DNA of 64,000 nucleotides from positions 61,471-125,470 of the forward strand of contig NZ_VHKO01000006.1 in NCBI RefSeq assembly GCF_015223435.1. The letters are read 5' to 3'. The position numbers and the translations under genes are program-made. Below the pieces are notes generated by a model. The model was not told the origin of the DNA and did not search any database. It worked only from the letters and a program-made list of their open reading frames with translations. Shown one piece after another: positions 48,965-59,375 of the stretch (position 1 is the stretch's first letter; each line of letters starts with the position of its first letter). This DNA comes from Vibrio hibernica (GTDB lineage: Bacteria > Pseudomonadota > Gammaproteobacteria > Enterobacterales > Vibrionaceae).

Positions 48965-49987
48965 CTACAATTTAAAGGTGTTGGTAGGCTGACAAAACAT
49001 CAATGAGAGCTGCGCAAGTTGAGGCCAATAATCTTGACTAAAGGTTGTTTTTACATCGAGCTCTAATTTGGTTAACTGCTGGATGAGCATTTGCAGATGC
49101 TGCATATTTAAACGTTGTAATGCAGCAGAATAAAATGGGCGTTTATTTTGCCAGATACGATGTTGGTCAAAAATATGGGCAATGGACTGCCGTGCCAGTA
49201 AGCTTTGCTGCATGTCATATAATAAAAACAGTTCTTTCTGAATCGTTCTTAATAAAATAATGGCTTCTTCACCTTCAGCTTCAAGTTGTCGTAAAATTCG
49301 TTGAGCTCGTTTTGCTTGGCCTGAAAGTAGTGCATCGGTCCACTGGAATGGGGTGAAATGATTGTGGCGGACGAGCGCTGATTCTACTCGTAATAACGTA
49401 AGCTTACCGTCCGGATAGAGTAATGCTAATTTTTCTAAACTTTGAGCTAGAGCGAGTAAATTACCTTCATGCCACTGTGCGAGCATTTGTGTCGCTTCAG
49501 CATCGGGAGTGAGTTTTAATTTTTGGCATCGTTGTTGAACAAATTGCGGTAAATAGCGTAATTCGGGGCCATTGCATGATATAAGAATGCCTTGATTGTG
49601 CATCGCTTTAAACCACTTGGCACTTTCTTGCGCTCGAGTGAGTTTGTTACCAATGATAATTAGCAAAATATCAGGGTTTAGCATGGTTGATAAGTTGGCT
49701 AATTCTTTCGCGTTCGAGGCACTAACCCCAGCTTCTGGGATTTCTAGTTCGATGATTTTCAAGTTTGAGAATAAGCTTAAAGTTTGGCAGCAATCGTAAA
49801 CATTATTCCAATCTACTTGTTTATCTAAGCTAAATCGCTGCTTTTCTAAAAAGCCTTTTTGTTTTGCATCGCGATTGATTAAATCTCGACTTTCTTGAAG
49901 TAATAACGGTTCGTTACCCATAACTAGATAAACATTGTGGTGCTTATGTTTTAAATGATCAGCCAGTTTATCTGCAAAAATACGCAT
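48965..49987 (-). CDS. holA: DNA polymerase III delta subunit
   Basis: HolA is the clamp-loader wrench that opens the beta clamp. The 340-residue protein (E. coli 343) has the N-terminal NVYLVMGNEPLLLQESRDLI, then QTLSLFSNLKIIELEIPE where the clamp-binding Leu-Phe (S-L-F) lies near residue 72, and the collar domain at the end. It starts five bases after the lptE stop and is probably translated from the same message. Confidence 0.94.
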   Translation of the reverse strand: MRIFADKLADHLKHKHHNVYLVMGNEPLLLQESRDLINRDAKQKGFLEKQRFSLDKQVDWNNVYDCCQTLSLFSNLKIIELEIPEAGVSASNAKELANLSTMLNPDILLIIIGNKLTRAQESAKWFKAMHNQGILISCNGPELRYLPQFVQQRCQKLKLTPDAEATQMLAQWHEGNLLALAQSLEKLALLYPDGKLTLLRVESALVRHNHFTPFQWTDALLSGQAKRAQRILRQLEAEGEEAIILLRTIQKELFLLYDMQQSLLARQSIAHIFDQHRIWQNKRPFYSAALQRLNMQHLQMLIQQLTKLELDVKTTFSQDYWPQLAQLSLMFCQPTNTFKL

Positions 49988-49992
49988 CGTGA

Positions 49993-50751
49993 TTATTGGT
50001 CTTGATTATTTGTTAGTTCATCATTGGTTTTTGCATCACTTGTTTTTTCGTTGTCAGTTTTCAAGTGACCAGTATTTGAGTCATCTGATGCTGAACCTGT
50101 CTGCGTACCTTCTGAGGTTACTTCTTTCGTTGTACTGGTTTGCTGAACACCATTATCAAGATCTTGAGTTATGGTGGTATTGGTATCTTTCACTTCAGTT
50201 GGAAAGTCTTTCTGTTGGCTAGGATCTGGGCTACCTACAGCAATGAGCTGGGTTTTTAAAGTTGCCATTTGGCGTAGCATTTGCTGAGACGCTTGAACTT
50301 TCATTTCTTCTAAAATGACATCTCTTTCGACCGATTTTGCTAATGCCGCCATTGGGTTATCAAGGTAACTACGAGTGATATGAATACTATACATTTTTGT
50401 ATTGTAGCCTGGCACAGTGACTTTATAGCTGGTGTTATAAAATAACTCGTACTCTGCGGCGCGAGCATTCTGGTAAAGCGAAAGGGTTCGATCTCCATCA
50501 CTATCATTAATGATATGAAGATTTGGAACATTAACCCCCGGAGAAACAACGTTGACGCCATTTCTTGCTAATTGTTTTTTGACTTCACGAGTGATCATCG
50601 CATAGTCATCAAAACTGGTAACCGATAAAGTATCCACTTCATCTGGGAGTAAATAGTTGCCACGGAAATGGAAACCACATGCAGTGGTCATCATGGCTAA
50701 AGCAGCAATCATGAAAATACGGAAATGTGTATTAGAAAACAAACGAGTCAC
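49993..50751 (-). CDS. lptE: LPS-assembly lipoprotein LptE, with extended C-terminus
   Basis: LptE plugs the LptD barrel and helps insert LPS into the outer membrane. It has a signal peptide with lipobox TTAC, followed by GFHFRGNYLLPDEVDTL, the typical start of mature LptE, and a fold ending with SVERDVILEEMKVQASQQMLRQM. About 75 further residues are rich in Thr, Ser, Asp, Asn, Gln and Glu with no hydrophobic core, making 252 residues in all against 193 in E. coli. I use GTG 50751 (AGAGG nine bases upstream); TTG 50754 is as close. It lies between leuS and holA as in E. coli. Confidence 0.93.
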   Translation of the reverse strand: MTRLFSNTHFRIFMIAALAMMTTACGFHFRGNYLLPDEVDTLSVTSFDDYAMITREVKKQLARNGVNVVSPGVNVPNLHIINDSDGDRTLSLYQNARAAEYELFYNTSYKVTVPGYNTKMYSIHITRSYLDNPMAALAKSVERDVILEEMKVQASQQMLRQMATLKTQLIAVGSPDPSQQKDFPTEVKDTNTTITQDLDNGVQQTSTTKEVTSEGTQTGSASDDSNTGHLKTDNEKTSDAKTNDELTNNQDQ

Positions 50752-50790
50752 CAAGTTATACCTCTGTGGCTATAGAGCAGGATTGAAAAA

Positions 50791-50913
50791 CTTATCTTAT
50801 TCACTCTACTTGAAGCTGAAATTTCAATTATTTTGAGTATAAATATAATTAAGAAGCAAGAAAAATGAATAAGATAAGCGTAAGCAGAAGTTGGTATACC
50901 ACTACTTACGCTT
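50791..50913. repeat. Two overlapping inverted repeats between leuS and lptE
   Basis: CTTATCTTATTCA (50791-50803) pairs with TGAATAAGATAAG (50866-50878). AAGCGTAAG (50876-50884) pairs with CTTACGCTT (50905-50913), enclosing the palindrome TGGTATACCA (50892-50901). The two stems share 50876-50878, so they cannot both form fully. On the minus strand the second hairpin follows the leuS stop by about 40 bases and runs into a moderately T-rich stretch. Confidence 0.55.
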
Positions 50914-50954
50914 CAGTTGGGCTATTTAATAGGTTGTAAATACATCCTCAGTAA

Positions 50955-53549
50955 TTAATTAGCCACAATATTCAGCAGTTTACCCGGAACATAAATCACT
51001 TTACGTACCGTTAAACCATCAGTGAACTTAATGACATGCTCGTTGGCCAGTCCTAATGTTTCAACTTCCTCTTTACTTGCGTCAGCTGATACGGTGAGCT
51101 TGGCTCGTAATTTGCCATTGACTTGAACAATGATCAGTTTTTCATCTTCCACTAAGGCTTTTTCATCGAACGTTGGCCAATCACAAGTATCGACTTTTTC
51201 GCCGCCTAACGCAGCCCACATTTCAAAACAAATATGCGGTGTGATTGGGTACAGCATACGAACCACGGCTTTTAATGCTTCATCTAAAATCGCGCGATCT
51301 TGTTCACTGGCTTGAGGCGCTTTACCTAGTTTGTTCATTAATTCCATGATAGCGGCAATGGCGGTATTAAATGTTTGGCGACGATCAATATCATCGGTTA
51401 CTTTTACAATCGTTTTATGTACATCACGACGAAGGGCTTTTTGATCGCCACTTAATGATGCGGTATCAACGACAACTGTCTCACCTTGAGAGGTGTGTTC
51501 ACCGACCAGTTTCCAAACACGTTTCAGGAAGCGATTAGCCCCTTCAACGCCAGATTCTTGCCATTCCAATGTCATATCAGCAGGTGAGGCAAACATCATA
51601 AATAAGCGAACAGTATCGGCGCCGTATTTGTCGACCATTTCTTGTGGATCAATACCGTTATTTTTCGACTTAGACATTTTGATCATGCCTGAGTGTTCAA
51701 CGTTACGACCTTGATCATCTACAGCTTTCTCTATGCGGCCTTTACTATCACGCTCAACTATTACATCGTTTGGTGCAACCCATTCTTTGGTACCTTTTTC
51801 ATTGGTGTGGTAGAAAGCATCTGCTAGTACCATGCCTTGGCAAAGTAATTGTTTGAATGGTTCATTTGACGTGACATAGCCCGCATCACGAAGTAGTTTG
51901 TGGAAGAAGCGAGAGTATAATAGGTGCATACACGCATGCTCAATACCACCAACATATTGATCAACGGGTAGCCAGTAGTTGGCTTTTTCAGGATCGAGAA
52001 CATCGTCTGCTTGTGGGCTGCAGTAACGCGCGTAATACCAAGATGACTCCATAAAGGTATCAAATGTATCGGTTTCACGTAGCGCATGTTCACCATTAAA
52101 GGTCGTTTCTGCCCATGCTTTGTCAGCTTTAATTGGGCTTGTTACGCCATCCATTACAACATCCTCCGGTAAAATAACAGGAAGTTGGTCTGCAGGAACA
52201 GGGTGAACAACACCATCATCGGTTGTCACCATTGGAATTGGTGCGCCCCAGTAACGTTGACGAGAAACACCCCAGTCACGCAGACGGAAATTAACGGTTT
52301 TCTTGCCTTTATTTTCGCTTTCAAGTTTTGCAGCAACGGCATCAAATCCAGCTTGGAATTCAAGACCATCAAACTCGCCAGAGTTAAATAGTACGCCTTT
52401 TTCAGTATAAGCGACTTCTGAAACATCTGGCTGATTGCCTTCGCTATCTAAAATAACCGCGTCAATATCTAAACCGTATTTAGTGGCAAACTCAAAGTCA
52501 CGTTGATCGTGAGCAGGAACCGCCATCACGGCGCCTGTGCCGTAATCCATTAACACAAAGTTAGCAACGAAGATTGGTACTTCACGACCATTTAATGGGT
52601 GAGTAGCTTTAAGGCCGGTATCCATGCCTTTCTTTTCCATCGTAGCCAGTTCAGCTTCAGCGACCTTAGTGTTTTTACATTCGTCAATGAATGTCGCTAA
52701 TGAGGGATTATTCTTAGATGCTTGAGTTGCCAAAGGATGGCCCGCAGCGATAGCCACGTAGGTTACGCCCATGAGGGTATCAGGACGCGTGGTGTAGACT
52801 TCTAGATCGGTTTGATTTATTACTTTAAATGATAACTCTACGCCTTCAGAGCGGCCAATCCAGTTGCGCTGCATGGTTTTCACCATTTCAGGCCAGCCAT
52901 CAAGGTTGTCTAAATCATCCAGTAATTCTTGTGCGTACTCAGTGATTTTAATGAACCACTGTGGAATTTCTTTTTGTTCAACTGGAGTATCACAACGCCA
53001 GCAACAACCATCTTCAACTTGTTCGTTAGCTAAAACTGTCATGTCATTCGGACACCAGTTTACAGAAGATGTTTTTTTATACACTAGGCCTTTTTCATAC
53101 AGCTTAGTGAAGAATTCTTGTTCCCATCGATAGTATTCCGGCGTACAAGTGGCGAATTCACGAGTCCAGTCATAACCAAAACCTAATAATTTAAGCTGGT
53201 TTTTCATGTATTCGATGTTTTCGTAAGTCCAAGGTGCTGGAGCTGTTTTGTTTTTTACTGCCGCATTTTCCGCAGGAAGGCCAAACGCATCCCAACCAAT
53301 TGGTTGCATAACATTCTTGCCTTGCAGACGTTGGAAACGAGAAATTACATCACCGATGGTGTAATTACGAACGTGGCCCATATGCAGACGTCCACTTGGG
53401 TAAGGGAACATAGATAGGCAGTAGAATTTCTCTTTATCGGCATCTTCGGTGACTTCGAAGATTTTATTATCATCCCAATATTGTTGAACTTTTTGCTCAA
53501 TATCTTGTGGGTTGTATTGCTCATTTAATTTAGCTACTGGTTTTTGCAT
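50955..53549 (-). CDS. leuS: Leucyl-tRNA synthetase
   Basis: LeuRS charges tRNA-Leu. It is an 864-residue class I synthetase (E. coli 860). It has the HIGH-type motif [12 protein letters not shown] near residue 57, a zinc-binding module with [14 protein letters not shown] and CCWRCDTPV, an editing domain insert ([15 protein letters not shown], with Thr-rich editing site), and KMSKS as [11 protein letters not shown]. It stands at the head of the long minus-strand cluster and is divergent from the ybeL-like gene. Confidence 0.98.
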   Translation of the reverse strand: MQKPVAKLNEQYNPQDIEQKVQQYWDDNKIFEVTEDADKEKFYCLSMFPYPSGRLHMGHVRNYTIGDVISRFQRLQGKNVMQPIGWDAFGLPAENAAVKNKTAPAPWTYENIEYMKNQLKLLGFGYDWTREFATCTPEYYRWEQEFFTKLYEKGLVYKKTSSVNWCPNDMTVLANEQVEDGCCWRCDTPVEQKEIPQWFIKITEYAQELLDDLDNLDGWPEMVKTMQRNWIGRSEGVELSFKVINQTDLEVYTTRPDTLMGVTYVAIAAGHPLATQASKNNPSLATFIDECKNTKVAEAELATMEKKGMDTGLKATHPLNGREVPIFVANFVLMDYGTGAVMAVPAHDQRDFEFATKYGLDIDAVILDSEGNQPDVSEVAYTEKGVLFNSGEFDGLEFQAGFDAVAAKLESENKGKKTVNFRLRDWGVSRQRYWGAPIPMVTTDDGVVHPVPADQLPVILPEDVVMDGVTSPIKADKAWAETTFNGEHALRETDTFDTFMESSWYYARYCSPQADDVLDPEKANYWLPVDQYVGGIEHACMHLLYSRFFHKLLRDAGYVTSNEPFKQLLCQGMVLADAFYHTNEKGTKEWVAPNDVIVERDSKGRIEKAVDDQGRNVEHSGMIKMSKSKNNGIDPQEMVDKYGADTVRLFMMFASPADMTLEWQESGVEGANRFLKRVWKLVGEHTSQGETVVVDTASLSGDQKALRRDVHKTIVKVTDDIDRRQTFNTAIAAIMELMNKLGKAPQASEQDRAILDEALKAVVRMLYPITPHICFEMWAALGGEKVDTCDWPTFDEKALVEDEKLIIVQVNGKLRAKLTVSADASKEEVETLGLANEHVIKFTDGLTVRKVIYVPGKLLNIVAN

Positions 53550-53697
53550 CTGGGAGGGTATCCGGTTTCGTAAATTTGTGAGATCGGTTAGATCAGGTCA
53601 TACTTGATCAGCATAGAATACCTTAAAGCGGTGATGCTCAACAATAGCCAGAGCAATAAATGGCGATGCAATGAAAAATAATAGACAGGAGTCTCCG

Positions 53698-54180
53698 ATG
53701 CCAAAGCGTAAACACGATTACAAACAGGTTTTAGACCACTTGATCGATAACGTAAATAAAACGCCAGCAGAAGCTGATAAAGCAGTCGATACCTCTAAAG
53801 GAATGCTTGATGCTGTTAAAGATATGACCAAAGATGAATTGGAACTTATCAAGCAGTATGTGAAGTCAGATTTAAAAGAATTCTCTGATAGCTATCAAAA
53901 GAGTAAAGAAGGAAGAGATGATGATCCGTTTATGACGGTAGTCGCTGAAACGATCTGGGGAGGGTTACTTGAAATTACGGATAGAACGCAAGTGGAATGG
54001 CGTGAAGTGTTCCAGGACATTGAACATAAAGGTCTATATGAAGTCGGCGATATTATTGGTCTTGGAGCATTAGTGTGTGAGAAATGTGGTCATCGACAAG
54101 AATATACTCACCCCTGTGAAGTTAAAGCTTGTTTCCAGTGCGGTAATGGCGCCTTTACTCGAGTGCCTTTGAAACCGTAA
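53698..54180 (+). CDS. ybeL: YbeL-like zinc-ribbon protein (DUF1451)
   Basis: From ATG 53698 the protein has 160 residues, the same as E. coli YbeL. The first two thirds are helical and charged (YKQVLDHLIDNVNKTPAEADKAV). The C-terminal third has a zinc ribbon with cysteines in LVCEKCGHRQEYTH and KACFQCGNGAFTRVP. Function is unknown. ACAGGAG is six bases before the ATG; an upstream in-frame ATG at 53671 is less likely. Being divergent from leuS is the same arrangement as in E. coli. Confidence 0.88.
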   Translation: MPKRKHDYKQVLDHLIDNVNKTPAEADKAVDTSKGMLDAVKDMTKDELELIKQYVKSDLKEFSDSYQKSKEGRDDDPFMTVVAETIWGGLLEITDRTQVEWREVFQDIEHKGLYEVGDIIGLGALVCEKCGHRQEYTHPCEVKACFQCGNGAFTRVPLKP

Positions 54181-54733
54181 TGTGAAAATATTAACTGAAT
54201 TGGCCTCAATCATCGATCTTTAGGTTTTTTGTGGAGTTTATGTTTCATTTTGGCTTGAAGGGCGCTGTTAACGTTATGTCAGTGCTGTTTGTTAATCTTG
54301 TATCTATAAAATATCGTGTTACAAAGAAAAAATTGATAGAGATTAATATTTGTCATTGATTCATCTGATGGCCTAAATTTTTTATATTTTCCGATACCCA
54401 CTGCTTTTAACGAAAGCAGTGGGTATTTTTTTGAAATTTATAAAACTATGGAACCAAGTCGGAATTTAATTTGATTTCGAAAAAGCGCACTGAAAAGATG
54501 AACTAATTTTTAGTGGTGTTGTCTCAAAGACAGCTATTTTAGCCACTGTACTAAAACGTTTGTCAATATGATTGAAAGAGCTTAAATGTGCAGGTTTCAT
54601 ATCCTATTTTTCAGTATTTATTGCGTAATGATTTTTTATGCGCAGCTTTGCAGAAAAATAACATAAGCTCATGGGCAGTATAAAGCGATAGATGTTATCT
54701 ATGCGCCCCATTTTTTAAATAACGAGAACCTTA
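54181..54733. other. Intergenic region after ybeL with strong terminator
   Basis: The 553 bases hold no credible protein gene. A strong terminator lies at 54394-54432, more than 200 bases after the ybeL stop, so either ybeL has a long 3-prime untranslated region or a small RNA ends here. The part from 54433 to 54733 is AT-rich and must contain the promoter of the following sulfatase-fold gene. Confidence 0.55.
54394..54432 (+). terminator. Strong terminator in ybeL-downstream region
   Basis: ATACCCACTGCTTT (54394-54407) pairs perfectly with AAAGCAGTGGGTAT (54413-54426) around a TAACG loop, followed by seven T residues. Confidence 0.88.
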
Positions 54734-56695
54734 ATGGATATTGCAAAGCAACTTTTAGGTGTGCTATTTCCTATTATCGCCGTTTTTATCGTCGGCCTTA
54801 TCATTTTAACCACCTCACGTATCGCTTTGTGTATTTGGAAAAGAGATCGCGTTAAGAAGTCGAATGGTCTGAAGACGATTTTGATCTCTGGACTGCGTAT
54901 GGATGTGGTCACACTCTGCTATTTACTAATATTACCAAGCTTATTGACCTGTTTATTGACCGGGTTTGAAGCGATTAGCGGTGTTTGGTTAATCATTTTG
55001 CGTATTTGGTTTGTCGCAGGGCTATGGTTGTTGGTGTATATGGAAATCTCTACACCAACTTTTATTGAAGAATACGATGTCCGTCCGAACCGATTTTTTG
55101 TTGAGTATTTGATTTACCCAAAAGAAGTGATGAGTATGCTTTGGACTGGCTATAAATTGGAGCTATTTCTAGGTTTCGTCGTGACATTATTAACGTTGTA
55201 TTTTGGGTGGATGTTCAGTGGCGTAATTGTCTCAGATATCTCAAGTCCAGCCTGGTATTGGCGATTACCTTTAGGCTTAGTTGCAGTCGCATTATGTGTG
55301 TTGGGTGCACGTTCTAGCTTTGGTCATCGTGGTATTAATCCTTCGATGATTGCTTTTTCAAATGATAATTTAATGAATGACTTTACGTTAAACTCTACTT
55401 ATTCAGTGCTTTACGCGATTAAGTTGATGAAAACAGAAGAAGATTCATCAAAGTACTACCCGAAAATGGAACATGACAAGGTGATGGATTTAATTCAAAA
55501 ATCGACTCATGTTGAGCAATCGCAATACACGCATCAAGAATTGCCTACGTTAGTTCGCCGTCCTGCTAGTTATAAAGGAAAGCCGAAAAATATCGTCATT
55601 TTATTGCAAGAAAGCTTGGGGTCGCGTTTTGTTGGTGGGCTTGGCGGTTTACCTCTAACGCCGAATCTGGATGAGATAATTAAAGAAAGTTGGTATTTCA
55701 CCCGTTTGTATGCAACTGGCACTCGTTCTATTCGTGGCATTGAAGCGGTAACCAGTGGCTTTTCCCCAACACCGGCTAATGCGGTTGTTAAGCTGCCAAA
55801 AGGCCAACAAGATTTTTATACCATTGCCCAAACGCTTTATCACAATGGCTACCATACTCAATTTATTTATGGTGGTGAAAGCCATTTTGATAATATGAAA
55901 GGTTACTGTTTAGGCAATGGATTCACCGATATTCAAGATCTCCCAACCTTTATTAAGCCACAGTTTGTTGGCTCATGGGGAGTGTGTGATGAAGATTTAT
56001 ATGAAAAAGCGCATCAACAATTTACAGAACTAAATAAAAGCGATAAACCGTTCTTTAGCTTTGTATTTACCACGACTAATCACTCGCCATTTGAATATCC
56101 TGAAGGCAAAATCGAACCTTACAATTCACCCGCCGCGACACGTGAAAACACCGTAAAATATTCAGATTTTGCGTTTGGTGAATTTATTAAGCAAGCGAAA
56201 GCCTCTGATTATTGGGATAATACGATTTTTGTTGTTGTCGCTGACCATGACTCTCGTGTGAGTGGCGATCAATCGATTCCTGCGGATTACTTTAAAATTC
56301 CAGCCATTATTTTTGGCGGTGGAGTTGAAGCAAAGCAAGATGATCGTATTGCCAGTCAAATCGATTTACCGCCGACATTACTATCTCTCGCTGGGATTGA
56401 TAATTTTGGCCCTATGATTGGTCATGATTTAACTCAAGACATTGAAACCTCTAAGTTACGTGCCATGATGCAGTTTCATAACACCTTTGCGTGGATGAAC
56501 AATGATAATCAAGCGGTAGTCTTTCAAGCAAATAAGCCAGTTGAAACGTATCAATATGATACTCAAACTCATGATTTGAATCCGATGACCTTACCTCAAG
56601 ATATTATTGATATGGCAAATGCCAATGCCTTATGGGGAAGTTTAGCCTATAAAAATGATTACTATCATTGGGGTAAAGTGAAACAGGCAATGTAA
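54734..56695 (+). CDS. LTA synthase/MdoB family membrane sulfatase-fold protein
   Basis: A 653-residue inner-membrane protein with about five N-terminal helices (to about residue 190) and a large periplasmic alkaline-phosphatase/sulfatase domain. Metal and catalytic positions of the LtaS/OpgB family are visible: E293 in LLQESLGSR, nucleophile T330 in ATGTRSIRGIEA, and VVADHDSR with Asp-His. FTTTNHSPFEYPE is also a family segment. Such enzymes move phosphoglycerol or phosphoethanolamine from phospholipids to glycans; in a Gram-negative the likely acceptor is periplasmic glucan or an LPS part, but this cannot be told from sequence. No ribosome binding site stronger than AACGAGAA is seen. A two-way terminator follows. 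Confidence 0.85.
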   Translation: MDIAKQLLGVLFPIIAVFIVGLIILTTSRIALCIWKRDRVKKSNGLKTILISGLRMDVVTLCYLLILPSLLTCLLTGFEAISGVWLIILRIWFVAGLWLLVYMEISTPTFIEEYDVRPNRFFVEYLIYPKEVMSMLWTGYKLELFLGFVVTLLTLYFGWMFSGVIVSDISSPAWYWRLPLGLVAVALCVLGARSSFGHRGINPSMIAFSNDNLMNDFTLNSTYSVLYAIKLMKTEEDSSKYYPKMEHDKVMDLIQKSTHVEQSQYTHQELPTLVRRPASYKGKPKNIVILLQESLGSRFVGGLGGLPLTPNLDEIIKESWYFTRLYATGTRSIRGIEAVTSGFSPTPANAVVKLPKGQQDFYTIAQTLYHNGYHTQFIYGGESHFDNMKGYCLGNGFTDIQDLPTFIKPQFVGSWGVCDEDLYEKAHQQFTELNKSDKPFFSFVFTTTNHSPFEYPEGKIEPYNSPAATRENTVKYSDFAFGEFIKQAKASDYWDNTIFVVVADHDSRVSGDQSIPADYFKIPAIIFGGGVEAKQDDRIASQIDLPPTLLSLAGIDNFGPMIGHDLTQDIETSKLRAMMQFHNTFAWMNNDNQAVVFQANKPVETYQYDTQTHDLNPMTLPQDIIDMANANALWGSLAYKNDYYHWGKVKQAM

Positions 56696-56727
56696 TTGAA
56701 TCAGTAAAATAACGGATGTTGATAGAT

Positions 56728-56765
56728 AAAAAGGTGGCGTATCTTGAGTGATACGCCACCTTTTT
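56728..56765. terminator. Two-way terminator before lnt
   Basis: AAAAAGGTGGCGTATC (56728-56743) pairs with GATACGCCACCTTTTT (56750-56765). It serves the convergent sulfatase-fold gene and lnt. Confidence 0.9.
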
Positions 56766-56812
56766 GATTACATCGTAATAAGTTTACAAGTGCTGATCGA
56801 GATGATTGATCT

Positions 56813-58321
56813 CTAGCTTCGTTTTGACCATATAAAGATAAACCCTACAGCCGACCATAAATACAGCAGCCAAGAGCCTAAAGAGCGATAAGGAGTGTTG
56901 CCTGTCGTTGACGTTACCTCCGCATTCAAGACGGCGGTTTGAAACTGTGGTATTTTTTTCGCTATATGGCCCTTGTAATCCGTGACTGCCGTAATACCGT
57001 TATTGGTTGCACGGATTAATGGTTTACCAAGCTCTAAAGCTCGCATACGAGCGATTTCCATATGTTGTATTGGACCAATAGAGTCCCCAAACCAAGCATC
57101 ATTAGATAAGGTCAGAATGAAATCCGTATCATCAGTAACATTTTGCCTAACTTGCTCACTGAAAATAATTTCATAGCATAGAGCCGCTAATAGGTGACGA
57201 CCATTGGCAATAAGGTTGGGTTGAATAAAGGCGCCACGTTGAAAGGAAGACATGGGTAAATTAAAGAAAGGTGCGATTGGGCGTAATAAATCACCAAAAG
57301 GAACAAACTCACCAAAAGGTAGCAAGTGGTGTTTACTGTAACGCTTGGCAGTATCGTAATTGTATGGACCTTGGTCATCCTTGCCTAACGTTAATATATT
57401 ATTGTAAAAATGCCCTAAATCGTCTTGTGACAGCACGCCGGTTATCAGCGCTGTATCATTATTACGTGCGGCTGTATCTAGATTTTTCAAGAAAGCCGGT
57501 AAGTCGGATTCTAAGGCTGGAATAGCAGCTTCGGGCCAGATAACAATATCGGCTTTCCAGTTTTCACGGCTCATATCTGTATATTTCATCAGCGTTGGCC
57601 AGCGATGACTTGGTAGCCATTTTTTCTTTTGATCAATATTACCTTGAATAAGAGCAAATGAGGTTTTTGTATCAGGGTTGGGTGTAACCCACTGAATTTT
57701 ATTTAACCCATAACTTAAAGCAAAAACCCCAACTGGAATACAAAGGTATTGCCATTTTTTACACAATAAAGAATAGCTCACACTGCCAGCAATCAGCCAG
57801 ATCATTAAGGTGATCGCTTCAACACCTGAGACAGGAGCAAAGCTACTCAGCGGACTATCTATTTGACTGTATCCAAGCCATAGCCAAGGAAAGCCCGTGA
57901 ATACCCAGCCGCGTAGCCAATCGGTTATTAACCATAAAATAGGAGCCGCGATCAATAATCGACGGCGGTTAGTTTGTGGGAAAAAACGGTTCAGTAAGCC
58001 ACCAAATAAAGCCGGATAAATGGCAAGGTAAGAAACCAATAATGTCATTAAAAAAACACTGGCAGGCTTGGGCAGTCCACCAAAAGTATCAATACTGACG
58101 TGAACCCAATTAATGCCAGTACTAAATTGTCCTAACCCCCAAGCGAAAGCGATCCAAGCACCCGCTTTAGCGGATTGTTTATTGAGAAGTAGGAGGAGTA
58201 AAAAAGGGCTGACAAGTGCTATAGGCCAATAACTAAAAGGGGCAAAAGCAAGGGTGGTCAATGCGCCAATAAAAGCGGCCAAAAGAGGCCGCCCTATGCG
58301 CAGAAGAAAAGAATTATTCAT
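56813..58321 (-). CDS. lnt: Apolipoprotein N-acyltransferase
   Basis: Lnt adds the third acyl chain to the N-terminal Cys of lipoproteins, the last step of their maturation. The 502-residue protein (E. coli 512) has a hydrophobic N-terminal part of about seven helices and then a nitrilase domain. Its catalytic triad is E264 (VIWPEAAIP), K330 ([11 protein letters not shown]) and C382 (ALCYEIIF). It starts 21 bases after corC, as in E. coli. Products of this window that need it include MltD, ApbE, RlpA, LptE and YajG. Confidence 0.96.
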   Translation of the reverse strand: MNNSFLLRIGRPLLAAFIGALTTLAFAPFSYWPIALVSPFLLLLLLNKQSAKAGAWIAFAWGLGQFSTGINWVHVSIDTFGGLPKPASVFLMTLLVSYLAIYPALFGGLLNRFFPQTNRRRLLIAAPILWLITDWLRGWVFTGFPWLWLGYSQIDSPLSSFAPVSGVEAITLMIWLIAGSVSYSLLCKKWQYLCIPVGVFALSYGLNKIQWVTPNPDTKTSFALIQGNIDQKKKWLPSHRWPTLMKYTDMSRENWKADIVIWPEAAIPALESDLPAFLKNLDTAARNNDTALITGVLSQDDLGHFYNNILTLGKDDQGPYNYDTAKRYSKHHLLPFGEFVPFGDLLRPIAPFFNLPMSSFQRGAFIQPNLIANGRHLLAALCYEIIFSEQVRQNVTDDTDFILTLSNDAWFGDSIGPIQHMEIARMRALELGKPLIRATNNGITAVTDYKGHIAKKIPQFQTAVLNAEVTSTTGNTPYRSLGSWLLYLWSAVGFIFIWSKRS

Positions 58322-58342
58322 TCGTGATATGACTTCTACTAT

Positions 58343-59251
58343 CTAAGGATTCGCGTGCTCAGGTTCAATATTTACTTCTGAGTTATTTGGAATCGTAACT
58401 TGGAGTTGATTTACTCGGCGGTTATCACAGGCGGTCACTTTAAAAGTATAGCCATCAATTTCCACTGATTCGCCACGTTCAGGCAAGTGACCAAAATTAA
58501 TCATCACTAAGCCACCGATAGTATCAACTTCTTCATCACTGTAATTTGTATTAAAGACATCGTTAAAATCATCTATGTCCGTGAGGGCTTTTACTGAAAA
58601 AGTGTGTCTATTAAGTTGGCGGATATCGGCGCTTTCTTCATCATCAAACTCATCTTCAATTTCGCCAACGATTTCTTCTAAGATATCTTCAATGGTAACT
58701 AGGCCGGAAACGCCACCAAATTCATCGACCACAATAGCCATGTGATAACGTTCTTCTCGGAATTCTTTCAGTAATCGATCAACACGTTTACTTTCTGGCA
58801 CGACCACTGCTGGGCGAACCACTTCACTAAGGGTGAATGGTGTGCTGTCTGATACTAAGTAACGCAGTAAATCTTTCGCTAATAATATGCCTTCAACGTG
58901 ATCTTTATCTTCATTGATAACAGGGTAGCGAGAGTGGGTAGCGTCGATAATTAATGTTGCAAGAGAATCCAAGTTATAGTCACGACTGATAGTGACCATT
59001 TGGGAACGTGGGATCATAATATCCCGTACGCGCATTTCTGAAATTTCCATCACTCCTTCAAGCATATCTCGTGTGTCAGGATCGATTAAATCGTTTTCTT
59101 CTGAATCACGGAACACTTCCACAAGCTCTTGACGATCTTTGGGATCACCTTGAAATAATTGAGCTAAACGGTCGAAGAAGGACTTTCTACTGGGACCTTC
59201 AGGTTTGTCGTTCTTACCTTCTGAATGAGAAGGTGAGTTATCATTGTTCAT
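58343..59251 (-). CDS. corC: CorC family CBS-domain protein
   Basis: CorC (YbeX) is a soluble protein linked to Mg/Co efflux in enterics and, by its operon, to ribosome and RNA quality control. The 302-residue protein has two CBS domains (about residues 70-190, [15 protein letters not shown] and [17 protein letters not shown]) and a C-terminal CorC/HlyC domain ([23 protein letters not shown]). No membrane helices are present, unlike the longer CorB group. It is in the miaB-ybeZ-ybeY-corC-lnt run. Confidence 0.95.
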   Translation of the reverse strand: MNNDNSPSHSEGKNDKPEGPSRKSFFDRLAQLFQGDPKDRQELVEVFRDSEENDLIDPDTRDMLEGVMEISEMRVRDIMIPRSQMVTISRDYNLDSLATLIIDATHSRYPVINEDKDHVEGILLAKDLLRYLVSDSTPFTLSEVVRPAVVVPESKRVDRLLKEFREERYHMAIVVDEFGGVSGLVTIEDILEEIVGEIEDEFDDEESADIRQLNRHTFSVKALTDIDDFNDVFNTNYSDEEVDTIGGLVMINFGHLPERGESVEIDGYTFKVTACDNRRVNQLQVTIPNNSEVNIEPEHANP

Positions 59252-59375
59252 GTCTACTCTTTAGTTATTACTATCAACAGCGGATAGCGCGCTTTACGTG
59301 GCTCGTATAGGGTATTTAGTGGCGCAAAAAGGTAATCTTGGATCACAAAATAGATTCTATACGAGATACGGTAGT

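Noticed and set aside
54734..56695. Arylsulfatase annotation for the LtaS-like gene
   Set aside because: The nucleophile is Thr in a LtaS/MdoB-like context with N-terminal helices, without the Cys/Ser-x-Pro-x-Arg sulfatase signature.
59302..59365. Inverted repeat CTCGTATAG/CTATACGAG between corC and ybeY
   Set aside because: Short arms with a 46-base gap and no T-run; may be chance.
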